The notes under the pieces were generated by a model. The model worked only from the letters and a program-made list of their open reading frames with translations, searched no databases and was not told the origin of the DNA. From positions 1-12,781 of the forward strand of contig JAKAVH010000271.1 of NCBI GenBank assembly GCA_021827545.1: a DNA stretch of 12,781 nucleotides. Reading direction: 5' to 3'. This document shows, in pieces, positions 5,915 through 12,027 of this stretch (positions are counted from its first letter, which is position 1; each line of letters starts with the position of its first letter). This stretch comes from Thermoplasmata archaeon (lineage in GTDB: Archaea; Thermoplasmatota; Thermoplasmata; UBA184). The position numbers were made by a program, and so were the translations under genes.

Positions 5915-7576
5915 TCAGTCCGGCGGTAGCTCCTTCGCAATGAGGTCGATCGGCACCCCGCGGTGCTTCTGGATCGCGTAGGCGACCCAGTAGAGGACGA
6001 TCCCCAGGACGAAGACGATCGGGAGGAAGAGGAGGTAGGAGTAGGGGTACGGTCCCGAGATCTCCAGATACTGGATCGTGGACGACGCGTAGCTCACGAA
6101 CCAGGCCGCGAGCCATCCGGCGATGCCCACGATCGTGAGAATGGGCACCGGCCCGACACGCGCCCGCACGATCCGCGGCGCCTGGGCAAAGAGCTGGCGA
6201 CGGACGAAGGGGAAGAGCGCACCCCCAAGGCAAACGATCCCGACCGCGAACCAGAAGCCGAAGTTGGAGTACGTGAGGTAGTTGAACAGGGTGGTGTACG
6301 TCGCCACGTACAGCGAGATGAATCCGGCGACGCCCAGCGTCAGCACGGCGACGTAGGGGACCCCGCCCCGGCTCACCCGGGTGAAGAAGGCGGGAAGGAC
6401 CCGGTCGAACGACCAGGCGAACAGGTTGCGGGTCGGGATGATGAAGTAGATGAAGGCGAACCCAAAGAACGTCAGCACGAGCCCGAACGTGAGGAAGGCC
6501 GCGAGGAGCGGGCTCGAGACGAGGTAGGCGGCCAGGAACAGGGGGCTCGGCACGACGCCCCCGGGCATCGAGACCTTGCCCGCATAGAGCGAGCCGTAGC
6601 TCACCCCTACGAGGAAGTCCCGGCCGAACGAGAAGTAGGTGCCGGCATAGAGCGCACCGATGAGACCGGCAAAAATGATCGGCGCCCCGAAGATCGCGAG
6701 GCCCTGCGTCCGCGTCGGGCTCCCCCGGATCTCTCCCGCGAAGTAGGAGCTGTTCGCGTACCCGATGAAGCTCAGCATCGTGTAGACGATCCCGAGGAAC
6801 GTGCCGGTGGCGGTGATCCCGTCGATCGCCGCCCCTTGCTTCGCGACCGCGATGTAGGACTGGGTCGCGGGGTTCGCGGCGTTCCAATGCGCCGCGAACG
6901 TCGCCTGGGTCGTCGTCAGCATCAGGACCATCATCACCACGTAGATGATCGCCGTGAGGACGAAGATCCCAACGGTCGCGCGGAAGACCCACTTGGTGGG
7001 CAGGAGGCTGATCAGGATGACCAGGATGAGGACGATCGCGCCGACCAAGAAGATGTCCCCGGTCGACGAGGAGAGCGTGGTCGCCCAGGTGAGCGTCTGA
7101 GTTCCCCCCCCCGCGACCGAGTAGCTCGCGAGCATCATCGGCAGGCCGACGGCCGCCACGTACCACGAGAACAGGCCGGCCCACGAAATGAACACGACCG
7201 AGAACAGCAGGTTCGTCCCGAGTCCGATGCTCGGGTGGAAGATCCGGCCGAGGAACACGTAGTCCCCGCCCGAGCGCGGCATGGCGCTCGAGAGCATCCA
7301 ATAGACGTAACCCACGGCGACGTTGATGAGGACCCCGATCCCGACCGTGGTGACGAGGTTCGCGTTCGGGTATCCGGCCGAGGCGTAGACGATCCAGAAG
7401 TAGTTCACGATGATCCCCATCGCGACCAGATTCGCGAAGAGGGCGGTCCGGGGGCCCACCGTGCGGACGAGGCCGGAGGCCTGGCGGACGTAGACGTCCT
7501 CGCGGACCGTGATCTCTTTCGGCAGGTTCACGACGGCGTTCGACCCCGGTGTCTCGGCCCCGAGCGCGGCTGGCAT
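5915..7576 (-). CDS. APC-superfamily amino acid permease
   Basis: An integral membrane transporter of 553 residues, predicted to carry amino acids or related amines into the cell by coupling to an ion gradient. About twelve hydrophobic segments are visible, near 44-66, 75-97, 121-147, 177-193, 200-220, 258-275, 292-315, 345-380 (probably two), 408-428, 437-457, 478-498 and 512-536. The family signature SSAMPRSGGDYVFLGRI (96-112) follows TM2, and SFIGYANSSYFAGEIRGSP (269-287) matches the TM6 region of the superfamily. AWSFDRVLPAFF (387-398) is the usual cytoplasmic loop before the later helices. The N-terminus is a polar tail of about 40 residues. The ATG at 7576 has a good Shine-Dalgarno (GAGGGA, minus strand, seven bases away). 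It is divergent from the PLP enzyme gene, with a shared TATA/operator region between them. That suggests a sulfur-containing or related amino acid as substrate, which is inference. Confidence 0.93.
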   Translation of the reverse strand: MPAALGAETPGSNAVVNLPKEITVREDVYVRQASGLVRTVGPRTALFANLVAMGIIVNYFWIVYASAGYPNANLVTTVGIGVLINVAVGYVYWMLSSAMPRSGGDYVFLGRIFHPSIGLGTNLLFSVVFISWAGLFSWYVAAVGLPMMLASYSVAGGGTQTLTWATTLSSSTGDIFLVGAIVLILVILISLLPTKWVFRATVGIFVLTAIIYVVMMVLMLTTTQATFAAHWNAANPATQSYIAVAKQGAAIDGITATGTFLGIVYTMLSFIGYANSSYFAGEIRGSPTRTQGLAIFGAPIIFAGLIGALYAGTYFSFGRDFLVGVSYGSLYAGKVSMPGGVVPSPLFLAAYLVSSPLLAAFLTFGLVLTFFGFAFIYFIIPTRNLFAWSFDRVLPAFFTRVSRGGVPYVAVLTLGVAGFISLYVATYTTLFNYLTYSNFGFWFAVGIVCLGGALFPFVRRQLFAQAPRIVRARVGPVPILTIVGIAGWLAAWFVSYASSTIQYLEISGPYPYSYLLFLPIVFVLGIVLYWVAYAIQKHRGVPIDLIAKELPPD

Positions 7577-7645
7577 TCTGTCTTCCCTCTCCGACCGCCC
7601 AACCCACCCGCGAGGACGGTCGATGGGGATGCCGAGTGAGCGCCG

Positions 7646-7656
7646 GTATTAAAACC
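7646..7656 (-). promoter_or_regulatory. TATA box of the permease gene, near-symmetrical
   Basis: On the minus strand this reads GGTTTTAATAC, centred about 75 bases before the permease ATG, predicting a leader of about 48 bases that includes its Shine-Dalgarno. The element is nearly the same on the plus strand (GTATTAAAACC), so it could also drive transcription toward the PLP enzyme gene, with a leader of about 135 bases. Confidence 0.65.
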
Positions 7657-7658
7657 GT

Positions 7659-7675
7659 GTGTTACGGGTTAACAC
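7659..7675. promoter_or_regulatory. operator-like palindrome GTGTTA-N5-TAACAC
   Basis: A perfect six-base inverted repeat with a five-base spacer (CGGGT), next to the permease TATA box and between the two divergent genes. Its 17-bp length with arms one helical turn apart is what a dimeric winged-helix regulator, such as the Lrp/AsnC family common in archaea, would bind. The A/T content of the arms stands out in a GC-rich gap. On the minus strand it lies just upstream of TATA (activator position). For plus-strand transcription it would lie between TATA and the start (repressor position). Confidence 0.6.
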
Positions 7676-7681
7676 GGCCAC

Positions 7682-7718
7682 CCCGCCGGGCCCGGGCGGG
7701 AGCGGCCGGGGACCGGCC
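7682..7718 (+). other. GC-rich pair of hairpins in the divergent gap
   Basis: CCCGCC (7682-7687) pairs with GGCGGG (7695-7700), and GGCCGG (7704-7709) pairs with CCGGCC (7713-7718). If transcription starts from the symmetrical TATA element these would be stem-loops in the 5' leader of the PLP enzyme mRNA. Short GC palindromes are frequent by chance at this base composition, and I could not match the region to a known riboswitch. Confidence 0.25.
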
Positions 7719-7784
7719 AAGGTCCGGGGAGGGCCCGACCCGCCGGGCCGAGGGGGGACGAACCCGTCGGGGCCGGCGAAGCCC

Positions 7785-7790
7785 TGAAAT
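7785..7790 (+). promoter_or_regulatory. weak TATA-like box of the PLP enzyme gene
   Basis: TGAAAT is centred about 25 bases before the ATG at 7813 and is the only A/T-rich word in the last 130 bases of the gap. The spacing would give a leaderless transcript, as for several neighbours. The match is weak. Confidence 0.4.
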
Positions 7791-7812
7791 CAGCGGTCGC
7801 CTCGGGAGCTCC

Positions 7813-8952
7813 ATGGAGTGGGACACCCGACTCGTGCACGAGGGCCAGACCCCCGACCCGCTGACCGGCTCGGTGAATCCACCGGTCTACCTTACCTCGA
7901 CCTACGCGCAGTCCGCGCCGGGGCGGGCGAAGGGCTTCGTCTACTCTCGGACCGGGAATCCGACGCGGGCGGTGCTCGAACGGGTCCTCGGGAAGCTCGA
8001 GACCGGAGCGGGAGCGCTCGCGTTCTCCTCGGGACTTGCCGCGGCCGCCGCCCTCTTCATGGCCCACCCCTCCGGGAGCCGCATCGTCGCGGGCGACGAT
8101 CTGTACGCGGGGACGCGACGGCTGCTCGAGGTCGCCCGGTCGCACGGTGCGCAGGTCGACCTGATCGACACCTCCGACCTCGAGAACGTGCGTCGCGCCT
8201 TCGCGGAGGGACCGCGGATCGACCTCCTCTATCTCGAGACCCCGACGAACCCGCTCCTGAAGATCACCGACCTCCGCGGCGCGATCGAGATCGCGCACGC
8301 CGGTCGCGCGGCGGTCGCTGTCGACAACACGTTCGCCTCACCCGTCCTCCAACGGCCCCTCGAGCTCGGTGCTGACATCGTCCTGCATTCGACCACGAAG
8401 TATCTCGGTGGCCACAGCGACCTGATCGGCGGCGCACTCGCCTTCCGTCGGCGGGCGCTCCTCGAGAAGTACCGCTGGTACCAGAACACGGGCGGGGGGA
8501 TCCCGGGCCCGTTCGATTGCTTCCTCGTGCTCCGGGGCATCCATACCCTCGGACTGCGGGTACGGGCCCATGCGGCGAACGCCGCCCGGGTGGCGGATTT
8601 CCTCAACGACCATCCGAGGATCGCCCGGACGCTCTACCCCGGATTGTCCGACCATCCCGGTCACTCGATCGCCCGTCGGCAGATGGACGCGTACGGCGGG
8701 ATGGTCTCCGCCGAGGTCAAGGGGGGGCTGCCCGCCGCGAAGCGAGTGCTCCGGCGCCTCCGGCTGTTCACCCTGGCGGAGAGCCTGGGCGGGGTCGAGT
8801 CGCTCGTCAACCATCCGGCGCTCATGACCCACCGCTCGGTCCCCGAAGAGGTTCGTACCGCTCAGGGGATCACGGGCGGCCTTCTGCGGTTCTCGGTAGG
8901 TATCGAGGACGCGAACGATCTCCTCGCGGACCTCCGCCAGGCGCTCGCCTAG
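7813..8952 (+). CDS. cystathionine gamma-synthase/lyase-family PLP enzyme
   Basis: A fold-type I PLP enzyme of the Cys/Met metabolism family, which makes or breaks C-S bonds at the gamma (or beta) carbon of amino acids. The 379 residues match the usual length. Motifs run in order: TRLVHEGQ at 5-12; YSRTGNPTR at 44-52 (phosphate-binding Tyr and Arg from the neighbouring subunit); FSSGLAA at 71-77; DDLYAGTRRL at 95-104 (Tyr98 stacks on PLP); ETPTNPLLK at 142-150; DNTFASP at 171-177 (Asp171 to the pyridine N); STTKYLGGHSD at 193-203 (Lys196 carries PLP); SLGGVESLVNHPALMTH at 324-340; and LRFSVGIED at 358-366 (Arg359 binds the carboxylate). Whether it is a synthase, cystathionine gamma-lyase or methionine gamma-lyase cannot be settled here. 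The ATG fits the family start; an in-frame extension upstream lacks family similarity. It is divergent from the permease, and its TAG stop lies within the IS insertion point. Confidence 0.94.
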   Translation: MEWDTRLVHEGQTPDPLTGSVNPPVYLTSTYAQSAPGRAKGFVYSRTGNPTRAVLERVLGKLETGAGALAFSSGLAAAAALFMAHPSGSRIVAGDDLYAGTRRLLEVARSHGAQVDLIDTSDLENVRRAFAEGPRIDLLYLETPTNPLLKITDLRGAIEIAHAGRAAVAVDNTFASPVLQRPLELGADIVLHSTTKYLGGHSDLIGGALAFRRRALLEKYRWYQNTGGGIPGPFDCFLVLRGIHTLGLRVRAHAANAARVADFLNDHPRIARTLYPGLSDHPGHSIARRQMDAYGGMVSAEVKGGLPAAKRVLRRLRLFTLAESLGGVESLVNHPALMTHRSVPEEVRTAQGITGGLLRFSVGIEDANDLLADLRQALA

Positions 8953-8961
8953 TGCCGCGTC
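8949..8961 (+). repeat. left terminal inverted repeat of the IS, with CTAG target
   Basis: CTAGTGCCGCGTC is the exact reverse complement of 10081-10093. The outer CTAG is the target motif (TA duplicated), leaving a ten-base repeat (8952-8961) that belongs to the element. Beyond 13 bases the two ends diverge. Confidence 0.9.
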
Positions 8962-9866
8962 CACCAGCGGAGTGCGGGTCGTGAGTTGGTCACGCAGTGG
9001 GCGTGGTTGAGCCGGCGGATCGACGCGCGTACAGTCCGGTCGACCTCACCCCAGTCGGTGTAGTTCGTTCGAGTGAAGGCCCACCGACGGATCGTTCGGA
9101 AGTGGGTCTCGATCGGATTGAGGTGGCTGGCGTTCGTCGGAGTCGGCACGAAGGTGATGCGGAGGTGTCGGGCCTCGGCCACCGCCGCCGGCGTGGTGTG
9201 CGTGGAGAGGTTGTCTTGGATCAGGTAGATCCTCCCCCCGAAGGGGTACTTCGAGCGGACCCAGCGGAGGAACCGTACCCAATCGGCCCCCGTCTTCCTC
9301 CGAGAGAGATACCCTCGGAGGCGCTTGTGGTAGTAGTCGTAGGCGCCCATCAGATAGCGAACTCCCCCAAGTCGCTTGTACGTCGCCGGCACGCGGTCGG
9401 GGTGCCCCGACCGAGCCCATGTGTGACCGCCGTAGGGTTGCAATGAGATCGGTCCCATCTCATCGACCGAGACGACGATCGGAGGGTTGTGCTGGCGGTT
9501 GGTGAGTTCCTCCAGCCGACGGAGCTTCTCCGCGAACTTGGGATCCTTGGAGCTCTTCCACGTCTTGACGAACTGGAAGGTCACTGATTCCTCGATCAGG
9601 ATCTGGCGAAGGCGCTCCCGACTGATCGACTCCAAGACCCCTTCCTCGACCAAGCTCTCTCGGAGGAGGTCGAGGGACCAACTGGTGGGACCCTGCCACC
9701 CATGGTCCTTTGGTCGGGAGAGGGCGAACTGGACGATGACCCGACGGAGGGTCGGAGTGAACTTGGGCTCGGGACCGGGGTTCTTCTTGGGGTACAGCGC
9801 GTCGCGCCCCATTCGGTTGTAGTCCTTGATGACCTGACGGACCCACGCCTCGCTCCAGAAGATCAT
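8949..9866 (-). CDS. IS630 transposase, DDE catalytic part (ORF B frame)
   Basis: Transposase that cuts and joins the IS ends at TA sites. From the ATG at 9866 there are 305 residues. The start of this piece is the end of the helix-turn-helix (SEAWVRQVIKDYN, 5-17), followed by a linker (PKKNPGPEPKF) and a second helical domain to about residue 125. The RNase H-like catalytic core carries VVSVDEMGP (131-139, Asp135), LIQDNLSTH (215-223, Asp218) and TNASHLNPIE (244-253, Glu253), the DDE triad with IS630 spacing. The natural N-terminus lies in another frame upstream (ORF A). The two together would make 353 residues, a normal IS630 length. The stop TAG uses the TA duplication plus a base outside the element. 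The gene is antisense to, and shares its last bases with, the PLP enzyme gene. Confidence 0.9.
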   Translation of the reverse strand: MIFWSEAWVRQVIKDYNRMGRDALYPKKNPGPEPKFTPTLRRVIVQFALSRPKDHGWQGPTSWSLDLLRESLVEEGVLESISRERLRQILIEESVTFQFVKTWKSSKDPKFAEKLRRLEELTNRQHNPPIVVSVDEMGPISLQPYGGHTWARSGHPDRVPATYKRLGGVRYLMGAYDYYHKRLRGYLSRRKTGADWVRFLRWVRSKYPFGGRIYLIQDNLSTHTTPAAVAEARHLRITFVPTPTNASHLNPIETHFRTIRRWAFTRTNYTDWGEVDRTVRASIRRLNHAHCVTNSRPALRWWTRH

Positions 9867-10092
9867 CGAGGCGATCTTGGGCGGGGAGAACCCTGGAAGG
9901 AGTGGAGCACGACCATGGCGCGCTTGGCGACGGTGGCCTCATTGGTACGCTTCACCAGTCGGCTGAGCGCCTGGCCCTCCTCGTCGGAGAGCTCGCGGAC
10001 TCGCAACATCGGGAGAGGCCTATCGCCTCCCCCGGGAAAGTACCTGCGCTAGACCGCCGAAACCTCGAACTGCTCAACTAGACGCGGCACTA
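8950..10092 (-). mobile_element. IS630-family insertion sequence
   Basis: The element of 1139 bp (8952-10090) is bounded by a duplicated TA at 8950-8951 and 10091-10092, each inside CTAG, the preferred target of IS630/Tc1-type elements. The ends are perfect inverted repeats. It holds one transposase on the minus strand, broken into two frames. Rejoining the flanks restores the PLP gene stop and would put the cupin gene 45 bases behind it. The base composition of the element looks visibly less GC-rich than the flanking genes, in line with acquisition from elsewhere. The intact ends and complete DDE domain suggest a fairly recent insertion. Confidence 0.92.
9863..10009 (-). CDS. IS630 transposase N-terminal part (ORF A frame)
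   Basis: From ATG at 10009 this frame gives 48 residues beginning MLRVRELSDEEGQAL, then LVKRTNEATVAKRAMVVLHSFQG, the first helices of the IS630 helix-turn-helix domain. After Gln39 the frame runs into Arg/Pro-rich sequence without family likeness and stops at TGA (9863-9865). Reading one base back at about 9893 continues as GFSPPKIAS and straight into the MIFWSEAWV of ORF B, the expected rest of the domain. So either a programmed -1 shift joins the two, as known for some IS630 members, or one base has been lost or gained. ORF A's stop and the ORF B ATG overlap as ATGA, which could also permit coupled translation. No classical slippery heptamer is obvious. Confidence 0.75.
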   Translation of the reverse strand: MLRVRELSDEEGQALSRLVKRTNEATVAKRAMVVLHSFQGSPRPRSPR

Positions 10093-10093
10093 G
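10081..10093 (-). repeat. right terminal inverted repeat of the IS, with CTAG target
   Basis: The plus strand reads GACGCGGCACTAG, the exact reverse complement of 8949-8961. The ten bases 10081-10090 belong to the element and TA at 10091-10092 is the second copy of the target duplication. The inner 70 bases up to the transposase start hold no gene; they would carry the transposase promoter, perhaps the weak minus-strand TACTTTC near 10036-10042. Confidence 0.9.
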
Positions 10094-10111
10094 CGGCCGC
10101 TTCGCCAGTCC

Positions 10112-10119
10112 CAAATACC
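10112..10119 (+). promoter_or_regulatory. TATA-like box of the cupin gene
   Basis: CAAATACC is centred about 24 bases before the ATG at 10139, fitting a leaderless transcript. It lies 19 bases outside the IS end, so the cupin gene keeps its own promoter despite the insertion. Confidence 0.5.
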
Positions 10120-10138
10120 CGCGGACCGTCGCCGGAGC

Positions 10139-10495
10139 ATGCCGCTCTGGAACGACCGACCCGACGCGTGGCACGAGATCCTTCCCGGAGTGAGGCGCCG
10201 GATACTGACCCACGGCCACGGCGTGATGCTGGTCCTCTACCACATCGCACCGAGTTCGACCTTTCCGTTGCACTCCCACCCCCACGTCCAGGCTGGGACG
10301 TTCCTCGAGGGGGGCGGCCGTTTCCGGGTCGGGGCGGAGGTCTACGAGATGCGTAAGGGCTCCTCCTACTCGGTGGCCGGGGGCATCCCGCACGAGCTCG
10401 TGACCCACGCGGACGGTCCGAGCGTCATCCTCGACGTCTTTGTGCCCGACCGGGAGGACTTCCTCAAAGAGGCCCTGCCGGCCGACCGCGCGTAG
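10139..10495 (+). CDS. small single-domain cupin protein
   Basis: A 118-residue protein forming one beta-barrel cupin domain. Motif 1 is FPLHSHPHVQAGTFLEGGG (42-60), giving metal ligands His45, His47 and Gln51, a His-x-His-x3-Gln form common in small archaeal and bacterial cupins. Motif 2 is YSVAGGIPHELVTH (77-90), with His85 as the fourth ligand. Such proteins can be metal enzymes (dioxygenase, isomerase, lyase) or ligand-binding proteins; the sequence does not decide. The ATG fits the family start and the TATA-like box. Without the IS it would follow the PLP enzyme gene by 45 bases on the same strand, which hints at a link to sulfur amino acid metabolism, such as handling a thiol product; this is speculation. 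It ends 16 bases from the convergent SDR gene. Confidence 0.87.
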   Translation: MPLWNDRPDAWHEILPGVRRRILTHGHGVMLVLYHIAPSSTFPLHSHPHVQAGTFLEGGGRFRVGAEVYEMRKGSSYSVAGGIPHELVTHADGPSVILDVFVPDREDFLKEALPADRA

Positions 10496-10511
10496 GCGCG
10501 GGGACCGGGGC

Positions 10512-11306
10512 CTAGCCCACGGACCGGAGGATCGCCCCGTCAACCGGGAGCATGGCGCCGCTGACGTAGCTCGAGAGCTCGCTGCCCAGGAAGAGCACCG
10601 CCCGCGCGAGCTCCTCGGGGGTCCCGATCCGACCGAGGGGGATCTGCTGCACGAGGGCCGTGCGCTCCGCTTCGGGCGTGGTCCCTTTGCGACGCGCGGC
10701 GTCCGCGAGCACCTCGTGGACGCGGTCGGTCGCGATGTAGCCGGGCAGGATGCCGTTCACCCGAATCCTTTTCGGGCCCAGCTCCCGGGCGAGCGTGCGG
10801 ACGAGGCCCGCGATAGCGATCCGACAGACGTTCGAGGTGGCGATCGTCGGGATCGGCTCACGGATCGCGACGGAGGTGAGGAAGACCATCCTCCCTCCCG
10901 TCCGCTGGGCGAGCATGGTCTCCGCCGCCCGACGCGCCAGGTACGCCGGGCTCACGACCAGCAGTTCGGCCGCCCGCGCCCAATCCTCGTACTCCTGCTC
11001 CATGAAGACGCCGGGCCGCGGCGAGCCGGTGACATAGACCAGCGTGTCGAGACCCCCCAAGTGGGCCCGGGTCTCCGCGAGCAGCCGGTCGAGCTCGGTC
11101 CGGTCCTTGAGGTTCGCGACCACGCCGTGGACTTCACCGATCGGGGCGAGGCGCCCGACCGCCGCATCGAGCCGGGAGGAGTTCGACGAGTTGATCACGA
11201 CCCGCGCCCCTTCTTCGAGGAACGCCCGCGCAGCGCCGAACCCGATCCCCTGGCTCGCGGCGGTCACGAGTACCCGAGCGCCCGAGAGCCCCGAGGTCAG
11301 CGGCAT
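10512..11306 (-). CDS. SDR-fold protein with degenerate active site
   Basis: A Rossmann-fold protein of 264 residues related to 3-oxoacyl-ACP reductase-like SDRs. The nucleotide-binding loop is VTAASQGIGFG (14-24), followed by INSSNSSRL (38-46), LDTLVYVTGSPRPG (86-99, in place of NNAG) and IRVNGILPGYIATDR (181-195), and the C-terminal SYVSGAMLPVDGA (246-258) is typical. Ser145 of the catalytic set is kept (FLTSVA). The Tyr-x-x-x-Lys that should follow is SNVCR (158-162), with Ser and Arg in the key places. A subgroup of SDRs with SN-x-x-R here is known, so this is probably a family trait, not damage. The start is ATG 11306, with Shine-Dalgarno GAGGGG overlapping the stop of the cyclase gene 13 bases upstream, so it is translated from the same mRNA. 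An extension to 11492 would overlap the cyclase and lacks family likeness. Confidence 0.9.
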   Translation of the reverse strand: MPLTSGLSGARVLVTAASQGIGFGAARAFLEEGARVVINSSNSSRLDAAVGRLAPIGEVHGVVANLKDRTELDRLLAETRAHLGGLDTLVYVTGSPRPGVFMEQEYEDWARAAELLVVSPAYLARRAAETMLAQRTGGRMVFLTSVAIREPIPTIATSNVCRIAIAGLVRTLARELGPKRIRVNGILPGYIATDRVHEVLADAARRKGTTPEAERTALVQQIPLGRIGTPEELARAVLFLGSELSSYVSGAMLPVDGAILRSVG

Positions 11307-11319
11307 GAAGGTCCGCCCC

Positions 11320-11979
11320 TCACTCCTCGAGGGCGAAGACCCGGGCCATCGCACCGCTGGCGCCCCCGATCTTGAGGGGGGCCGCGACCAGGGTGAACGG
11401 GTGGTCCTCGCGGAGCTGGTCGAGATGATCGAGCGCCTCGAGGATCCAGATGCCCCGGCCGAGGAGCACCTTGTGCGCCTCGAACTTTGCATTCGAGAAC
11501 GGGTCGATGCCCAGGGTGTCGGTGCCGATCCCCTGGATCCCCCGATCGGCCACCCACTCCGCGGCCTCGGGCGAGATGCCGGGGAAGCCGTAGAGGTACC
11601 GCTTCGTCGGCGCCCTCCCGTGGCTCCAGCCGGTCTCGAGCAGTACGATCTCGGGGCGGAAGGAGGCCGGCCAGTGCTTCTTCACGACGTCCAGCCCGAC
11701 GACCTCGCCCGAGAGGTCTTTGCGGACGTCGAGGACGGCCGCTCGACCGACCAGCTTCTCGGGCGGGATCCGATCGACCGTGAGCCCCGCCTCGAGCATG
11801 TGGTACGGCGCGTCGAGATGCGTCCCCGTGTGGGTCATGCAGCTCACCCGTTCGATGGCATAGCCGTCGCGAGCCACGACGCCGACCGGCTCGAAGACCG
11901 GGAGGGGCGAGGTCGGCCAGACCGGCATGTGGGTTTCGAGGGTCGCGGTAAGGTCGTGGATGCGGGGTCGGTCGGTCAC
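11320..11979 (-). CDS. cyclase / kynurenine formamidase-like metal hydrolase
   Basis: A hydrolase of the cyclase family, which includes kynurenine formamidase, isatin hydrolase and other amide or lactone hydrolases. From GTG 11979 it has 219 residues, the usual length. The metal site is HTGTHLDAPYH (50-60: His50, His54, Asp56, His60). MPVWPTSP (18-25) is the usual N-terminal strand that forms part of the active site, and FEAHKVLLGRGIWILEALDHL near the C-terminus matches the family's last conserved helix and strand, often read there as HxxLL...EAL. A TTG at 12006 is in frame but falls within the TATA-like run, whose centre lies 26 bases before 11979. I therefore prefer the leaderless GTG; a second GTG at 11985 is possible. 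It lies between an aminotransferase and an SDR gene on the same strand. Kynurenine as substrate is possible but not proven. Confidence 0.88.
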   Translation of the reverse strand: MTDRPRIHDLTATLETHMPVWPTSPLPVFEPVGVVARDGYAIERVSCMTHTGTHLDAPYHMLEAGLTVDRIPPEKLVGRAAVLDVRKDLSGEVVGLDVVKKHWPASFRPEIVLLETGWSHGRAPTKRYLYGFPGISPEAAEWVADRGIQGIGTDTLGIDPFSNAKFEAHKVLLGRGIWILEALDHLDQLREDHPFTLVAAPLKIGGASGAMARVFALEE

Positions 11980-12000
11980 GGACACGGGTAGCGAGTCAGG

Positions 12001-12009
12001 ATACAAAAA
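12001..12009 (-). promoter_or_regulatory. TATA box of the cyclase gene
   Basis: The minus strand reads TTTTTGTAT, one of the more A/T-rich words in the window, centred 26 bases before the GTG at 11979. It sits 19 bases after the aminotransferase stop, so the cyclase-SDR pair can be transcribed separately from the aminotransferase. Confidence 0.6.
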
Positions 12010-12027
12010 CGGGAAGGGCCCGTCGCG

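Noticed and set aside
5963..7639. Long plus-strand open frame opposite the permease
   Set aside because: Highly charged Asp/Glu/Arg composition is the mirror of a membrane protein read antisense; no domain is recognisable and the permease is unmistakable.
7549..7812. Longer N-terminus for the PLP enzyme
   Set aside because: It would overlap the permease start and promoter region and is Arg/Gly/Pro-rich without similarity; the family begins at the ATG at 7813.
7659..7812. Known riboswitch (for example SAM) ahead of the PLP enzyme gene
   Set aside because: I could not find a conserved riboswitch core; only short GC palindromes are present.
9460..9942. Minus-strand frame inside the IS starting at 9942
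   Set aside because: It is the third frame of the transposase region and gives Pro/Arg/Ser-rich sequence without motifs; the DDE and HTH parts lie in the other two frames.
11307..11492. Longer N-terminus for the SDR protein
   Set aside because: It overlaps the cyclase coding sequence and is Ser/Arg-rich; the Rossmann fold starts directly after ATG 11306.
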